Positions 54,001 to 64,000 of a stretch of DNA of 64,000 nucleotides are shown piece by piece. The notes beneath the pieces were generated by a model. It was given only the letters and a program-made list of their open reading frames with translations. It did not search any database and was not told the origin of the DNA. The position numbers and the translations under genes were made by a program. Location of the stretch: assembly GCA_019054805.1 (NCBI GenBank), contig JAHQIY010000022.1, positions 744,001-808,000 of the forward strand. The letters run 5' to 3'. This DNA comes from Brachionus manjavacas (taxonomy: Eukaryota > Rotifera > Eurotatoria > Ploima > Brachionidae). The first letter of the stretch is position 1. Each line of letters starts with the position of its first letter.

Positions 54001-57000
54001 ATAAAATTAACTTTTTTTTTAAATACTCTGGTTGAATAAAAATTTTTTTCTAAAATTTGGAAAATAATTTTAGGCGAAAAAATAAATTGTATGACTAATG
54101 TCGAGAAGTATTATATTTTTTCTAAACAAATTAAAGATAATTTAAATTGATGTAGGAAATTTAGTGATTAAATTTTAAAATAGTAAAAAAGGATCGAAAA
54201 AAAGTAAACCCAAAGGATTTACTTTTTTTTGAATTTACTGAATTAAACAATTTTATTTACGAAATTGAAATGAATTTAGACAAAATCAAATTTAAAGGTT
54301 CTTAATTAGTGATCTTCTCACAAGAAAAGCATGAACACATTCCATTCTGGAAGTCTGCGGAGAATCCTCGGCCTGAAAAATGCTGAGTTATACACCAGAA
54401 CAAATTCAGAGCCATTAAGTTAATCAATTAAGAATAAAAGACTTCGATGACTTGAGTATGTACTAAGAAAGAAAGAAACACGAAGACAAAAAAGAGCCCT
54501 TCAATGGACAACTCAAGGGTGACGTAAGGTAAGAAGACCAACAGTAACATTGAGGTCAACAATCACGAAAATGCTCATCGAAATGGGGAGAAAAATCGAT
54601 TTGAGTGGAAATCAAAAGTGATGACCCTATGCTCCACAAGAAGTGAATAGGGAACAGAATAAAAAATTCTGATCTTACTGCTCTTTTAAAAATTGTATTT
54701 TTAAAATTTAATGATACAAATATAATTTATCAAAGCTAAAAAATTTAAATATCTTTATATAAATTCATTTCTATTCAAAATAAATTTTATCCTTTTGCAT
54801 ACATTTTTTGATGCTTTTTAGTTTTTTTGATTTTTTTTGTACAGAAATTTTAAAAAATTTTATTCTATCTAGTTTGGAATTTTTTTCCAAAAAATATCCT
54901 AAATCCCATATTTAACATAAACAAAGGTTATTTTATAGTATCCTAGCGGCACTATAATTATACAAGAATACCATTTTAGGATCAGTAACAAGACTCTCTA
55001 TGTTAATTGGCTGTGAAAGCAGTGTTTTTATATTCTAAAAAGAATTAAATTATAAGATTTACTTGAGTTGAATTTAGAAGAGCGACGTAGCCAAAGCGAA
55101 CTAGTGATTAGAGTTCTAGCCTGTGGCTACTGCACTCGACAGAATTTTTACCTTGATCATTCGAATTGGTGGAGTTGTTTCAAAAAAGGTAAGTATGTCG
55201 TTTAAAATTTTTAGATTAGCCGAGTTGTTCAAGGCATTTTTTTCAGATAATGGCTTGAGACATTTTTCAAACTTGGTTCTTGCTTCTTTGTAGTTTGAGC
55301 GCTTCAGTTCGACAAGGCCCCATGAAGCCCAAACTGTCTGCGTATCTAGTCCACATTTGGTGCTCAAATTCATAGCTAATTCATGTCGCTCTTCCTCTAG
55401 CAAGCGATTTCTAATTCTGCGCACTGATTCACTGTTCATTAATTCATTGAGAGATGGAATTATGGAGCAGTTGGCCAGCAAAAGTTGTTCCAAAACATCA
55501 ATCAAACTCAAATAGCTGTCGCACAAAGAAATAATATTCGAAGATGAATTTTCCAGCAATTTAACTTTGGCATTTTGAAGAAGATGTTTTATCATGTTGA
55601 TGACCAGACCATGATCTTCTTGCTGATTTGCGTTCTGAAGATAAAGACTCAAATCGTCACATAGACTGAGCAAACTCTTGCCACATTCCAATGAATTGTC
55701 GTGCAAATCAAGAATTGAGAGACACAGCGAAGTGCTTGGTGCTTGTGAATAGCGAAAATTTTCGCGCACTTCTTCGTCACGTTTCACACTAGTTTCATTG
55801 ATGTTATTTCCGATCAGATAATAATTCATTTTTTCCTCACTAGGCTCGTGGCTACTGTTCTGGGTCAAAACAATGCTTTTTCGTTTGATTCGCTTTGTGT
55901 TCACCTCATGTTCAGTGGCCACAATTTGGTCGTTTTCTTTGCCAATTTCCAATTGACGAAAGCAGTCGTCGCACGTTCGTCTAGCCACATTCTGAATTAG
56001 TGTTGATTTTTGCGAACAAGCACCACAAACAACTCTTCCACAACGTCTGCAATGATGGCGTCTATTAATCAAGCTAAATCTCGTCGCCCTACACACCATA
56101 CAATCATTTACTTCTTCGTCCTTGATCCAATCTTCTTTGTTTGGCGGAATAATCGGCATGACAAAGTTGTTGTTGGCTTTAGGCGAATTTTCTTCAAAGA
56201 GCGAAGCTTTGGACTTGAAGTTGGACAAAATTGAGTTTGTACTGGGCGAAGATGCCGTGTTAATAATTGAACTCATCGGCTTGGTAAACATTTTTGATCG
56301 CAAATTATTAGGAGATTTATTTGTGTCCTGTTCACTATTATCTACGCTTTCAGTGTCTCTGTAGATCTGAAATTCTAAAGCTTTATGAGCATACTCGACC
56401 AGCAATGCATTTATGTCCTTGTTAAGCTTGGAGTCTTTCAAATAATCACGACTCAATTTTATTGTTTTGGCGCAGACATCTATTTTTGCATTCATCAAAA
56501 GCTGTTCAATAATTAAAATTGGCTGCGAATGATGACGTTTGTAAGAGTCGAAATAGACACAGTCTTCGTCTTGTACCAACACTTGGAACATTTTTGCCGT
56601 AAGCTGAATTACTTTGAGTTCTTTTAGCTGATGGTCATTGAGCAAATGCAAGTAGTTTTTGATCAAGAATTCACTCAACGAAATGAGAACTTGATTGTTT
56701 AGGTCGTTGAAGTCTTTTAGTTCATTAATCAACTTGAAGCAAATGTTAAACAGATAGAAATCATGCTGTGGCTTATTGTGTTTAGAAAATGAAATACAAT
56801 CCTTTAAAATGGATTGCAAGTCAATTTCGATGATGCTACTGACCGCGTTTAGATTCAGCAGTCGAAATTTCAAATGGCCAAATTCAATTTTGAATTTGAA
56901 CTTTTGATCTAGATCAAATTTTTTTATAAGATATTTAGCGCTGACAAATTTGTCATTGAGTAGGAACAGGTCCATGATTAATTGTCTTGTTTCGTCATCG

Positions 57001-60000
57001 TCTTGGTGGCCAGATGCTTGCAGCTGAGCTTTGGCATACTGCCAAGTGAGACATCGCTGGCAAACTTTTTTGATTTTGTTCAAATTTAGCAGATTGTAAT
57101 TGGCATCTAGTTCATTAGTTGAGGAAAAACTAATTGGATTGTTCGAATCATAGAAGCCCGCTGCGTCCTGCACTTGCTGGTGTTCATAGTATTTTTCTAG
57201 CACATTTTGTGCACACAAAATCAAGTCCTTGTAGGCAGTAAATTCTTTTTTTTTGTCGTCCAAAATTTCAGTCAAAGTGCTCAAATATTCAGCCTCGTTG
57301 GAGTCCAAGTCGGCTAGCTGAAAAAATTGACACTTTTTGATACAAAAATCGATTAGTTCAAGACAACCGTCGATGGACCATTGATCAATGAGTCCAAACA
57401 CAGCTCTTAGCTGACGGATAAAGTTATTTATTTTGAATAAATAATTATACGATTTATCGAAATGTCTTGCTTCTTGGTTGGCAAATGATAAGCACGCGTG
57501 ATCAAACAAATTGTAAATGTCCTTCTGGATAAATTTCGAGTTTATTGTCAGCGAATTGATTTCAGTGATGAATTGGACAGAAATTTCCAGATTGTTGACT
57601 TGAGTCAAATCGCGGAAGTCATAGAATTCCTCGTTGTCTTGAGTACAATCTTCGAGTAAGTCGATCACTTTCTTCCATTCGTGCCTCATGCTATAATAGT
57701 TGGCCAAGTCTATTATATTCTCGACTTTGACTTCTTCTGTTTTGCTATTGAGCAGAAATTGTGTTACCATGTCAAGTTTCAGGTCCATGTGCAAATGATT
57801 CATATAATCAAGTGGCACGTACAACTGAATGAACCGGTTCAAAAAATTGCTCTTACAATTGTTGCTATTTTGTTCGTATTCGAGTAAATTTTTGACATTT
57901 ATCTCACTCATTGCAGTGAAAAAATCTTCGCGTATTTTAATGTCAAACAAGAAGCCCAAATTTCTCAAAATCAACGGAGAACTTTTACTGATATACTCTA
58001 AACACTCGAAATTGAGCAATTTTTTCGAGCACTCAGTCTCTTTTTCGATTTCGATGTTTTCTAGGCCTTTATCCTTTTCCTGTTCCTTTTTCCGCAATTG
58101 CTCTATCTGTGCCTTGTACCATCCGACTTTATCATTGAACAAATTGCTATCTAGAACAAGACAAAACTTGGCCGAACTCTTCAATTCAATTATCGGAAAT
58201 GGTAGCTCTTTTCGGCCGAACTGGTCAATGTTTTCTCCATAACAATGAATCGAATCCAAATTGAGCAATCTTTTAATGTTCTCTTTTAGCTCAGCATTCA
58301 CTTGATCGACCAGAAATTTCACAAGATTCTCAAGGCCGTCGTTTTTGTGCTCCAAATGCAGCGCAAGAAAATTCGAAAGCTGATCACTATTTGCGTGATC
58401 TGAAAAACAAAACAAATTCTCAACAAGCAAACTAGGTACATACAAAATTTCGTTGTCATTGTCAGCATAAACTGTTTGATTTAGAAAGTTCTTCATTTGC
58501 ATTTGAAGTTGGTCATCCAGTCTTTCGTCTGAATCAAAGACGCAGATTGGCGGGTCGCTTTGCACACAATTGATCAAAGCAAACATGACTCTGTGGTCCA
58601 GGGTGTCCGGAATATATCTAGACCACAAAGGCTCCATTTTCAGATCGAGTTCAAATAGAGAATAGCGATATGGTTTTTGTTTCTGTTGTTCTGCGACCGG
58701 ATTGTTGAACGAGTGGTCCGTGTCGGTCGAAACAAGTTTGGGACTAGAGCTTAGCTTAAGTGGTGTGATGCGATTGAAAATGGACTTCTTCTTGGAACTT
58801 TTGGCATCAATTAAGGGTGATGGATAAGTTTGGCTTTCGGACGAAAATAGATGGTCTGATTGATAGAAATTTTCGTTCTTTTTTTTCATCAAAATAAAAT
58901 GTTTTAGATCGAAGAGACTAACACAGCCCATTTGGCCGACTTTGTAGCACATTTTTTGCTCACACAACATTTTAAAAGTTTTATTCTTATGCAAATAAAT
59001 ATGACTAGTGTGACCAAGAGCCAAAGTGTCGTTCAAAACAAGCGGCTTGCGTTCACTTGCGTTTTTGCTGCCAATTTTGGTCTTGTTCGATTTTAATGAG
59101 AGCAAAAAAATGTTTGCGTGAATACTCAGCAAATTGTGTAGATTGATGAAAAAGCTCAATTTTTCGTTTAGTGTGTTCAAATAGTCTAAATTTAAGTGCT
59201 GCAATTGTTGGGTCATTTTTAGAATTCTTTTAAAATCGGTAGAATTGTATATTTGCAGCAAGGATTTTGCACTCAAATTTTTCCTCGATTGACAACACCT
59301 CAACACGTCTAAAAGCAAATGCTTGACAAAATCATGCGGCTTCTTTATCGAACAACTAAACACACTGTTCTCGTTTAGTATGGAATAGAAAAATTCATTT
59401 CTATACACAGACACGTTAGACATCAACTTGAGCTTATCAATCCTTGCAAGGTTGGCTGATTTATTTTCACAACTTATTAGCTTTAGCCTTGGACATGAGT
59501 TGTGCAAGATGATGGCCGCCAAGTTCAAATTAAGGTTTTCGGTGAGCGGTTCGATCGATTCTGGTTTCAATAGGTCATCAAATAAAAGCTTGCATATTAA
59601 TGATGCTGGCGAGAAATCCAATATGGAAAAGTTGGAATCCAGGCTTGTTTGAATGCTATTTTCTTTAAGATATTCGTACAGTGTCTTTGTGTAGTCATTA
59701 AATGACATCAAGTAATTGTAATTGCTGTTCGAATCGGCGCAAATCGATTCTGATCTAGTCCATTTGTCTTTTTTAAATTGAGAAAATTCACTAGTATCGC
59801 CCAATGCCTCTGCACAATCAGGAGCATTTGATTTTGAGCCTTCCGTTTTCTTTGACTTTTGGACGAAGCAATTCAAAATGTCAAAACTATGGTCCGATCT
59901 ACTCTTTAGTTGGCTTGAAATTTTCTCATACACATGATCCAAATTTCCCTCTTCGCTCAAGCACAATTCTTCCAAACACAAATCTATTTGACTTGTCAAT

Positions 60001-62120
60001 TGCAAATGCCTATTTACTTTTTCCAACGTGCATTGAACAGTTCGGTCAGAATTTTTAGGCAAAATGGACACTCCGTCATGAGCGGTAATGTAGTCGAGAA
60101 GAAACTCCTTTTTGAGCTCATTGTCTTTTTCTAGGCTCAGTTCTAAAGCACTGATCGAATCAATGTAGAGGCTGAGTTTATTTCGAATCTGCTTGTCCAA
60201 GCATTCCAAGTCTGGATTTTGGTTTTTCTCTGACACTTTCTGATTGAGATTAAACGAAGCGAAGTCAATCAGACTCTTCACTAAATTGATGTCAATTTTT
60301 AATATGGCCAACAAGTCGCATATTAAAATTGACCGAGTCAAAGGTTTACCCTTTTCACCGTCAGTTAAATTGTCGATTATCTTGCTGATGCTTAGGCTGA
60401 GTAAACTTTGCTCGTGAATTGTTTCATTCGATTTGAGGCAATCGAGCTGCAGAATTTGTTCTATTGAATTTTTGAGGGTGTTGCTAAAATTGATCTGCTC
60501 AAACTCGAATAAGTTGGCCACGTCTTGTCGCCATGAATACATTTTGACTAATTGATTGGCTTCGTTCGATTTAAACTCTTTCAAACACATCACTGACAAT
60601 GTTTTTACGTCACACAGTAACTTCATTACCACCGAGTTGCTCTTCTTGTTTTTGCTCTGAGGATAAATCAAGCTTAAGCTTCGGTGCGATTCCAGTGACC
60701 GTCTTTTGTCTCTAGTGTGATGACTATGGCTAATTTTGAGATCGGAGTTTTTAAACGAACGGTTTAGTGACAACGTCAAGTTTTCGTTTTTAATCGAGTT
60801 TGTAATGCTCGATATGTTGGAGTCTCGGCGTTGTCTCTTTTTCATAAATTGGTAAACTAAATGCTGCTCACAATCACTGGCCTCACATTTTGCATTACAC
60901 TTTAGCAGACTTATTTGTCCGAAATCGATGCTCACACTGCTTGGCTTTATCAATTGAAAACGCCACAAAGTTTCGTTCACTAATTGGAGCAGTTTTTTCG
61001 AGCGTGAGTAAACGTTTGACAAGTCATCGTCAATTTTACAGTCAAGAGAAGAATAAGAATTGAGACACTCTTTTAGAACGAGCAAAATGTCCCTGCACAA
61101 AAAGTCATTAGCTAGGAAAAAGTCACCACCTCCTGCGTTCTTAGAATAGATTTTGCAAGTGTAATGAGCACAATCGTCAATGTCCTTGTTGGTTTCGTGT
61201 CGCGATCTTCGAGCGCGTTTGCATTTTGCGTCAAAATTAAGGTCCGAAGAGTTTTTTGAAATCAAGGCTTCACTTGGCATCAATTGGTTTAGGCTAGCTG
61301 CTGAATTTTCGTAAATTGACATCTCAGTTTCTTTGTCCAGAATTTCGACTATTTCGAAGTCATCAAGACTGCTGGGCTTGGCGCTAGACTCGATCAAAAT
61401 CATGGGATTGTACACGTTTTCCGGGTCGTCTGTCAGCTGGTCACTTTCATCCTCGGAATTTGTGAACAAATCGTTGCTTCTTACAAAAATGAGTGCGTAA
61501 ATGTTTTCCAAAATTTCCAAACGATAATCGGCTGAGTCGATTTTGGCAATAATTGATTTGACATTCTCTAAAATTCGAGTAACATTGTGATGATAGACAC
61601 GCTTTATTGATTCCAATTGTAGCTCAACATTCTCACTTTCAACAATTCGTTCTCCGGAGGCCTTGAGCACTTTAGCTTTATTAAATCTAGTTTTCACTTT
61701 GGATTCCAAATTTTGGTATAGTTGTTCGTTTAAATGTTCACAACAAAATAGAATGCATCTCAAAATTTGATTAATACAGTAAAAACCATTGAAAATATTC
61801 AAACTTTTTTCTTGAATTGGTGAAATTTTTTCATTAACTTCATCAATAAATCTCACACATTTTGTCTCAACAAAATCATCTAGATTTGATAATAATTACA
61901 AAAAAAACGGTCCATGTCAATTTTAAATTGGTTTACCTCTTTCAATTAAAGTATTGCAAAGTATTTTATTAATTTCAGAATAATCAATTTTATTCAGATT
62001 TAGGTAGTCGTTGATGATATTTAGTGGAAGATGCTTATGCAAAATTTTCATCAGTTGCTTGAAGCATACTTCATTAGTTTGACTTCTTTTTTTTAAAGAG
62101 ATAATTAATGAGGCTTGACT
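51088..62120 (-). CDS. ZFYVE26: Spastizin (ZFYVE26/SPG15) homologue, about 2,714 aa seen
   Basis: I infer exons 62120-61937, 61879-55152, 52554-52408, 52330-52133, 52077-51854, 51802-51610 and 51558-51088; GT-AG throughout, phases consistent, 2,715 codons with stop. The human protein is about 2,540 residues. At about residues 1,980-2,035 is a FYVE zinc finger: WIKDEEVNDC (WxxD), NRRHHCRRCGRVVCGAC and RTCDDC (family RVC, here RTC), which binds PI3P on endosomes. The helical C-terminus is spastizin-like (ETYGSHSLVVSFLQRNGF, MSCIYFFTKNAKTYSDL, INLQIEVTKF, LNGRLKSAYLIAIRLERVD). In animals it works with spatacsin and AP-5 in lysosome reformation. The 5' exon has no Met at its proposed start, so the true first exon is not identified. 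Confidence 0.9.
52555..55151 (-). other. Large 2.6-kb intron of ZFYVE26
   Basis: Between donor AAG|GTAAAA (55,152/55,151) and acceptor TTTAG (52,555). All other ZFYVE26 introns found are about 50-80 nt. It contains a LINE tail on the plus strand, a plus-strand ORF of unclear meaning (52,927-53,148) and a tRNA-like folding patch beside the donor. The size is probably due to insertions. Confidence 0.75.
54300..54665 (+). mobile_element. 3' fragment of a third LINE
   Basis: The plus-strand frame, with three or four stops, reads SGSLRRILGLKNAELYTRT, NKRLRLEYVLRKKETRRQ (after a stop codon at the Trp position) and ALQWTTQG with KVRRPTVTLRSTITKMLIEM. This is the C-terminal tail after the reverse transcriptase in many LINEs (the RLRWLGHVLR...R-x-RGRP-x-x-T pattern). 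Nothing of the RT itself is present. It lies antisense in the large ZFYVE26 intron. Confidence 0.65.
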
Positions 62121-62490
62121 CTTATTTTAAATATTATTTTCTCTTGTTTGTAAACACGATATCAAAACTTGAAAATTGTGAAGCTTGCTCAATGTTTGAA
62201 GTTTTGAAATTTAATCTAACTCCTTTAAATCATATTATTTGAGAAAGAAGCGGATATAAATCCAAAAAAAATTGTTTTTTTTATTTTATTTTTCTGTAAA
62301 TGCAAAATCTTTTATTCTATTTTACATTTCTAAAAACATATTTCAAATTTTAACATGCTTAAGTATTGAGTTTTAATGAAACAACGTAATTTCAAAATTT
62401 CAAAAAAGTTAAATAGAAAAAAAAACTTGCCAAATAATATTTATATTTTCTTTCACCACCCAAGTGGTGTTTTTTGAAATAAATATTAAT
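62121..62490. other. Upstream flank of ZFYVE26, no exon found
   Basis: A/T-rich sequence between the first ZFYVE26 exon found and the shortened MULE. An initiating exon should lie here or beyond, but no ATG-led frame with a suitable donor is convincing. Confidence 0.4.
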
Positions 62491-62499
62491 AATAAGAGC

Positions 62500-63460
62500 G
62501 AGACTCGGGGCACCTGGTCATAGGCGCACCTAGCCATCAATTTTAAACCTATAACTAGGGATACCTAGACAACAAATTTTATAAAACCTTTAAATAGGTT
62601 TGGCTAGGTGCACCTATATTCAATTTTATTAATGTACCTATTTTTCTTAATTGATCATTTGTTCTATGAATTTATATTATTTATGAGTACTTTTTTTGAA
62701 ATAAAATGTCTTAACAAACTATTATATGCTTTACTAATTTAATTCTTATATCAAAAAATTTATTTCTACTTATAATCAATCTTAAAATGTCTAATGATAA
62801 AAACGAATTTATTGAATCAAGCAGTAGTGAGTCTGACTCATCTTTGGATATGTCTGATAATGAAAGTGTGCCATCTAAAACTGTAGTAAAATGTAAAACT
62901 AAATAACTAATATTGGGTAAGAGTTTTGCAAAGTATGATAGAAGACACTTATCAACTTTTTAATGCAAGAAATAGCAATTATTTTAAAGATAGTCAAGAT
63001 AAGGCAACTAACAAACTAAAATATATAGAATTCCGATGTAAGAGACATAAGGAATTAGAATCTGTTAAGAGCCGTGGAAATTGTAAAAGAACAGTTCAAC
63101 GGTATAACGCAAATGGGTGTGAAGCAATCATAAGAATTAATCATGCTGAAAAACAAGATAAGTATAATTTAACAAAATTAAATTTAACTCATAATCATGA
63201 AGTTTCTAAAGAATTGTTTGATCATGACGCTAAGAATCGTAAGTTGGATGAAAATGAACAACATGAAGTTATCAATATGTTAAAAACTGGCTCAAAAGTA
63301 GCCAAAGTAGCGAAGCAGATGGAAAATAAAAAAACTAGGTTTACCTAGACATTATTGGCTACCTGCACCTATAAGTAGGGCTCCCTAACTTTGTCTAACT
63401 ACAACTATAAGTAGGGCTACTTTTTTTGGCTACGTGCACCTATAACTAAGCTTCCGCAGT
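62500..63460 (+). mobile_element. Shortened MULE with GC-richer subterminal repeats
   Basis: The left flank (62,500-62,625) and right flank (63,335-63,455) are made of related words: GCGCACCTAGCC, CTATAACTAGGGATACCTAG and GGCTAGGTGCACCTATA on the left; GGCTACCTGCACCTATAAGT and GGCTACGTGCACCTATAACT about 71 nt apart on the right. Between them is only the N-terminal DNA-binding part of a MULE protein. The right boundary cuts the protein soon after that domain, so it is an internally deleted copy. Exact ends not fixed. Confidence 0.6.
62787..63348 (+). pseudogene. MULE DNA-binding N-terminus (FLYWCH/FAR1-like)
   Basis: A frame opens at an ATG at 62,787 (MSNDKNEFIESSSSESDSSL) and closes after 39 codons. 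A second frame at 62926-63348 holds KLKYIEFRCKRHKELESVKS, NGCEAIIRINHAEK and LTKLNLTHNHEVSKELF, the C...C...H-x-H zinc module of MULE/FLYWCH DNA-binding domains. KSFASMIEDTYQLF spans the break between them. The catalytic core is absent. In full elements this module binds the termini, and here it is flanked directly by the repeats it might recognise (inference). Confidence 0.65.
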
Positions 63461-64000
63461 CATATCCTAATAATAATAATCGGTAATTAAATTGAAATTA
63501 AAAAATCTTTTAATCATTTTTGGAAAATTTTGATTTTAATCGCCTATTTTTGAAAAATTTAAATTATCCCGTACAACAAAAAAAATCATAATGGCGCCAG
63601 CTTTTTTTATATTTAAATTAATCTACGTTTTTTCTTACCATTACTTAAGATTCTTAGAGACAAATTACTGGCAAATTGAAGTTCATGATCAAATGTAAAT
63701 TTAAAACCAAATTTTTTAATTTTTGATTTAAAAAAAAGGTATTTTTTATCAGTTTTTTAAATAATAAATGGCTAAACTTTATTAAACATTATTTGTTTAA
63801 TCCTTAATTAGGAAGAAAATTATATGTGTTTTTGTCTTAAGTAAAAAAAAACTTAATCAATATTTTAAACTTTTGCTATACAAAATTAAAACTCGGTTCC
63901 GCTGTATAAATTTTAGTTAATATTAAAATATCATTTAAAGCCATAATTTGGATACCATAATGTTGATTTTAAATTTGTCTTTAAAATTTTCAAATAAAGA
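63461..64000. other. AT-rich sequence to the window end
   Basis: No frame, repeat or RNA gene recognised on either strand. Confidence 0.4.

Noticed and set aside
56010-60134. Several plus-strand ORFs of 66-137 codons
   Set aside because: Antisense shadows of the large ZFYVE26 exon without domains of their own.
1-64000. CRISPR arrays, operons or prokaryotic promoters
   Set aside because: Gene structure, introns and protein families are eukaryotic. The repeats seen are tandem or inverted, without spacer-repeat architecture.

Overview
The window reads as a strongly AT-rich animal nuclear genome. Genes are split by very small GT-AG introns (about 45-75 nt), and metazoan genes are recognisable: spastizin/ZFYVE26, an RMDN/FAM82 protein, a rhodopsin-like GPCR, and pieces of KIF4, calpain, acetyl-CoA carboxylase and cytoplasmic dynein heavy chain. 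Several classes of decayed transposon are packed between them. A small invertebrate genome such as a monogonont rotifer would fit, but this is inference and no marker here settles it.

Layout. 0-5.2 kb (minus): a one-exon ORF; a Mutator-like (MULE-type) transposase gene whose 3' half encodes a Ulp1/C48 SUMO-type protease followed by a RING-like cysteine cluster; then a JAMM/MPN+ metallopeptidase-like ORF overlapping a 59-codon ORF. 5.3-5.9 kb: duplicated non-coding blocks. 6.06-9.33 kb (minus): an unrecognised gene of six or seven exons with about 30 copies of a 7-residue repeat, and a large intron holding a ~232-bp tandem array. 9.6-16.5 kb: a graveyard of isolated host exons (spectrin-like, KIF4 stalk, calpain, acetyl-CoA carboxylase, dynein heavy chain), most with stops or frameshifts. 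16.9-20.3 kb: decayed LINE. 21.3-28.2 kb: decayed Helitron split by a fairly young MULE (23.7-26.9 kb). 28.3-30.35 kb: LTR-retrotransposon gag remnant, then a second Helitron Rep fragment. 30.8-31.25 kb: small spliced gene. 32.4-33.3 kb: OTU cysteine-protease remnant. 33.4-36.2 kb: second LINE. 36.25-40.16 kb: MULE with long terminal inverted repeats, carrying an OTU domain ahead of the transposase. 41.1-41.5 kb: foldback element.

From 42.4 kb the window is mostly host sequence on the minus strand: GPCR (42.44-44.12), RMDN-like gene (47.36-49.33, seven exons) and ZFYVE26 (51.09-62.12, seven exons found, one of 6.7 kb). The large 3' intron of ZFYVE26 holds a LINE tail in antisense. At 62.5-63.5 kb is a shortened MULE with GC-richer subterminal repeats.

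The main theme is that three mobile-element remnants carry cysteine proteases of ubiquitin/SUMO-deconjugating families (Ulp1 once, OTU twice), and a JAMM metallopeptidase ORF lies beside one of them. The second theme is the cluster of single host exons at 9.6-16.5 kb. The three clear host genes have unrelated predicted roles: peptide sensing, microtubule/ER-mitochondria biology, and endolysosomal PI3P-linked trafficking.
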